From: Clostridiales bacterium
Lineage (GTDB): Bacteria; Bacillota; Clostridia; Saccharofermentanales; Saccharofermentanaceae
Direction: 5' to 3'
DNA: 7,335 nt
Assembly: GCA_016930475.1 (NCBI GenBank)
Contig: JAFGGR010000094.1
Coordinates: 1 to 7,335 of the forward strand
This document shows positions 6,076 to 7,335 of this stretch, in pieces; the stretch's first letter is position 1; every line of letters begins with the position of its first letter. The notes beneath the pieces are model-generated. The model was given only the letters and a program-made list of their open reading frames with translations. It ran no database searches and had not been told where the DNA came from. The position numbers and the translations under genes were made by a program.

Positions 6076-6852
6076 TTATACTCCGGCCAATTCGAGTGCT
6101 TCGATCGCATCTTCGATCGCCGAGGCCGCTGCGGTCACCTTCGCCTGGGATGCCTCCGGATTCGCGGAAACGATCCCACCTAAATAAACCTGAATCGCAA
6201 GAGCACCCCAAGACTCGGAGGTGTAATCCTCCGGTTCCAAGATTTCCGCGGCTGCGATCTGAGCGCTCAGTCCGGTCTTATCTACTGAGCCGGTGTGAAG
6301 GATCCCGTCGATCCAATCAAAGGCCGCCTGTTCGGTCTCAAAAGTTGCCTGTCGTTTCCATATCCCATCACTGGGCATCAGGATGGTTCCGTTCATCTTC
6401 GGTGTCTGCCATTCGATTTCCTTCCCTTTCGTCTTGGCTTCCTCAGAAGGCTCGGCAAACTGGATTTTCTTGATGATCCGTGCCGGGTACGTTCGAACCC
6501 CATTCTTCATCCGGACCAGTGTAAATCCGAGTCCGACGTACGGCCCCATATCATTGGCTCCGGCTTGAATTTCGGAGATTCCACCCACATCGACAACGGA
6601 ATGGCCACACAAGATTGCATACATCGGATCTGACAGATCATCGATATTCATTTCGATGGTACCGTCTGCAAATCCGCTTGCGGTTTCACTGGCTTCGTCA
6701 TCGGCGTATAGCGGCTCGGTTCCGACGTTGTTGACATTGATGTTCGCGGAGATCGCTTTCGCCATCACCTGCCCGGTCCCATAAACTGTAGCTACGCTGG
6801 TTTCTTCGGTGATTTCCGCAACGATCGGTCTTTTCAGTCCAATTCTCGCCAT
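6076..6852 (-). CDS. Major tail (tube) protein, phi13-like, with C-terminal FIVAR-like domain
   Basis: This 258-residue protein would form the stacked hexameric rings of the tail tube. The N-terminal part (about 1-185) resembles phi13-type Gram-positive siphovirus major tail proteins. Visible features are a GLKRPIVAEIT start, the segment LYADDEASETASGFADGTIEMNIDDL shown here only by its ends (residues 48-73), an ARIIKKIQFAEPSEEAKTKG stretch (124-143), and EIEWQTPKMNGTI (145-157). Residues about 191-254 look like a separate three-helix domain. The segments DYTSESWGAL and ANPEASQAKVTAAASAIEDA fit the FIVAR pattern of Gram-positive cell-surface proteins (DYT..SW..L, N..A.Q..V..A...L..AI). Such add-on domains often project from the tail surface. 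AGAGAGG lies 8 nt before the ATG, and the gp10-like stop is 1 nt upstream. A perfect hairpin follows the stop, which could keep this gene's expression above that of the chaperone. The tube role is well supported by gene order; the FIVAR call is by eye. Confidence 0.85.
   Translation of the reverse strand: MARIGLKRPIVAEITEETSVATVYGTGQVMAKAISANINVNNVGTEPLYADDEASETASGFADGTIEMNIDDLSDPMYAILCGHSVVDVGGISEIQAGANDMGPYVGLGFTLVRMKNGVRTYPARIIKKIQFAEPSEEAKTKGKEIEWQTPKMNGTILMPSDGIWKRQATFETEQAAFDWIDGILHTGSVDKTGLSAQIAAAEILEPEDYTSESWGALAIQVYLGGIVSANPEASQAKVTAAASAIEDAIEALELAGV
6091..6282 (-). other. FIVAR-like domain at the C-terminus of the major tail protein
   Basis: Residues about 191-254 carry the FIVAR-type signature: L...I..A..L, then DYTSESW, then a hydrophobic helix, then NPEASQAKV and AIEDAIEAL. 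FIVAR modules are best known from staphylococcal and other Gram-positive surface proteins, where some bind sugars or proteins. Here it would decorate the outside of the tail tube (inference). At the DNA level the end of this region repeats TTCGATCGC, which encodes the IEDAIEA helix. Confidence 0.6.
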
Positions 6853-6853
6853 T

Positions 6854-7270
6854 TCACAAACCTCTCTTTCTTAGCTCTTCGTTCCAAATTTCAGAGGCAA
6901 CACTTTCGACCTCTGGAGCAGACATATCATCCGCATCATCGATCCAGTGGCTGCCTGGAAGCTTACTGCTGCCGTAATGCAAAATAAAGGCGACTTCCGC
7001 ATTCCGGACCTTGTTTTTGTTTTTCCCTTGCGGGTAAATGTCTATTGTCTTTAGGTCTTTGACTGTCTTTGGCTTTTTGGCATAGTTGATCGATTGGATC
7101 ATGTCCCCGGTATCCCGATGCCCGTGACTCTCCGCTGCGATCTTCCAGCACCTTCGGATGACTTCTGCTCCGGCTAAAAGAATCCGGTCCGCGATCGGAC
7201 CGGTATCCTCGCCCATTCTCATCATTTCTTGCATAAGATCGTCCAAGCCGTCCGTGCGAAACCGCGCCAT
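6854..7270 (-). CDS. HK97 gp10-like tail completion / head-tail joining protein
   Basis: This 138-residue protein resembles the HK97 gp10-like family, which completes the tail end that docks onto the head connector. Recognition rests on the motif HRDTGDMIQSI (about residues 51-61), which fits the family's H.DTG...SI pattern. A second clue is VAFILHYGSSKLPGSHWIDDA (about 93-113), which fits the VAF..EYGT...A.PFI.PA pattern. The family is usually 110-150 residues, so the length is normal. The N-terminal part is a short amphipathic helix region (LDDLMQEMMRM). An in-frame ATG at 7291 would add seven residues, but 7270 is favoured because GAGGTGAT precedes it. The stop ends one base before the start of the major tail protein. 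Its place between a connector gene and the tube gene fits this role. The fold assignment is by motif only. Confidence 0.82.
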   Translation of the reverse strand: MARFRTDGLDDLMQEMMRMGEDTGPIADRILLAGAEVIRRCWKIAAESHGHRDTGDMIQSINYAKKPKTVKDLKTIDIYPQGKNKNKVRNAEVAFILHYGSSKLPGSHWIDDADDMSAPEVESVASEIWNEELRKRGL

Positions 7271-7335
7271 CAGATCACCTCGCAGTCCCATATAAAATGG
7301 AAATACCCGGTTTCATCTTCATAATCGACTTCCAG
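7270..7335 (-). CDS. C-terminal end of a probable head-tail connector protein (partial)
   Basis: Only the last 21 codons and a TGA stop lie in the window; the 5' end is upstream. The visible residues read LEVDYEDETGYFHFIWDCEVI, an acidic and aromatic tail with no diagnostic motif. The TGA at 7272-7270 shares its last base with the ATG of the gp10-like gene (TGATG), so the two genes are probably translationally coupled. In siphovirus genomes the gene directly before an HK97 gp10-like gene is usually a short head closure or head-tail adaptor protein. That role is inferred from position only; the residues seen do not prove it. Confidence 0.6.
   Translation of the reverse strand: MEVDYEDETGYFHFIWDCEVI
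7274..7281 (-). promoter_or_regulatory. Ribosome binding site that sets the gp10-like start
   Basis: GAGGTGAT on the minus strand matches the 16S anti-Shine-Dalgarno over eight bases. The GAGG core sits 7 nt before the ATG at 7270. It lies inside the end of the upstream gene. The alternative in-frame ATG at 7291 has an AT-rich leader with no such site, so 7270 is the preferred start. Confidence 0.8.

Noticed and set aside
6011..6211. Upstream extension of the chaperone frame to an ATG at 6211
   Set aside because: It overlaps the major tail protein by over 130 nt, reads through the hairpin, and the added residues look like out-of-frame translation.
7271..7291. ATG at 7291 as start of the gp10-like protein
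   Set aside because: It lacks a Shine-Dalgarno sequence and would overlap the upstream gene by 22 nt, whereas 7270 has GAGGTGAT at good spacing and a TGATG junction.

Overview
This window holds part of the late structural operon of a long-tailed (siphovirus-type) phage or prophage. Every supported gene lies on the minus strand, so transcription runs from high to low coordinates. The host is probably a Gram-positive, Firmicutes-like bacterium (inference). The reasons are strong AAAGGAGG-type ribosome binding sites, a major tail protein that resembles the phi13 family, and a FIVAR-like domain, which is typical of Gram-positive surface proteins. The sequence does not show whether the phage is temperate or virulent. 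No integrase, attachment site, tRNA, CRISPR array, insertion sequence or promoter is visible, and no stretch over 100 bases lacks a gene.

In transcription order the layout is: the last 21 codons of a head-tail connector gene (7335-7270); an HK97 gp10-like tail completion protein (7270-6854); the major tail (tube) protein with a FIVAR-like C-terminal domain (6852-6076); an intergenic hairpin between a perfect Shine-Dalgarno sequence and the next start codon (6060-6010); the tail assembly chaperone (6010-5561) and its longer -1 frameshift product, which ends at 5412; the 885-residue tape measure protein (5393-2736); a 115-residue protein of unknown function (2724-2377); a 419-residue probable tail-tip protein rich in beta structure (2380-1121); and a protein with two discoidin-like domains that runs off the window (1124-1).

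Together these genes build a flexible tail. The tube protein polymerises around the tape measure. The two chaperone forms, made in a ratio set by frameshifting, keep the tape measure soluble and recruit tube subunits. The gp10-like and upstream connector proteins join the tail to the head. The last three genes replace the usual Dit/Tal tip genes in position and probably form the tip and the host-binding apparatus. The genes are packed tightly, with stop/start overlaps at 7270, 2380-2377 and 1124-1121, which implies translational coupling.

The most notable findings are: (1) a textbook -1 programmed frameshift signal (A AAA AAC, 5-nt spacer, 12-bp perfect stem) that reveals a 57-residue gpT-like extension with no start codon of its own; (2) a Shine-Dalgarno sequence separated from its ATG by a perfect 13-14 bp hairpin, suggesting hairpin-bridged initiation, attenuation, or both; (3) a 374-codon open frame with duplicated discoidin domains; (4) a perfect 15-bp inverted repeat inside the 419-residue gene.
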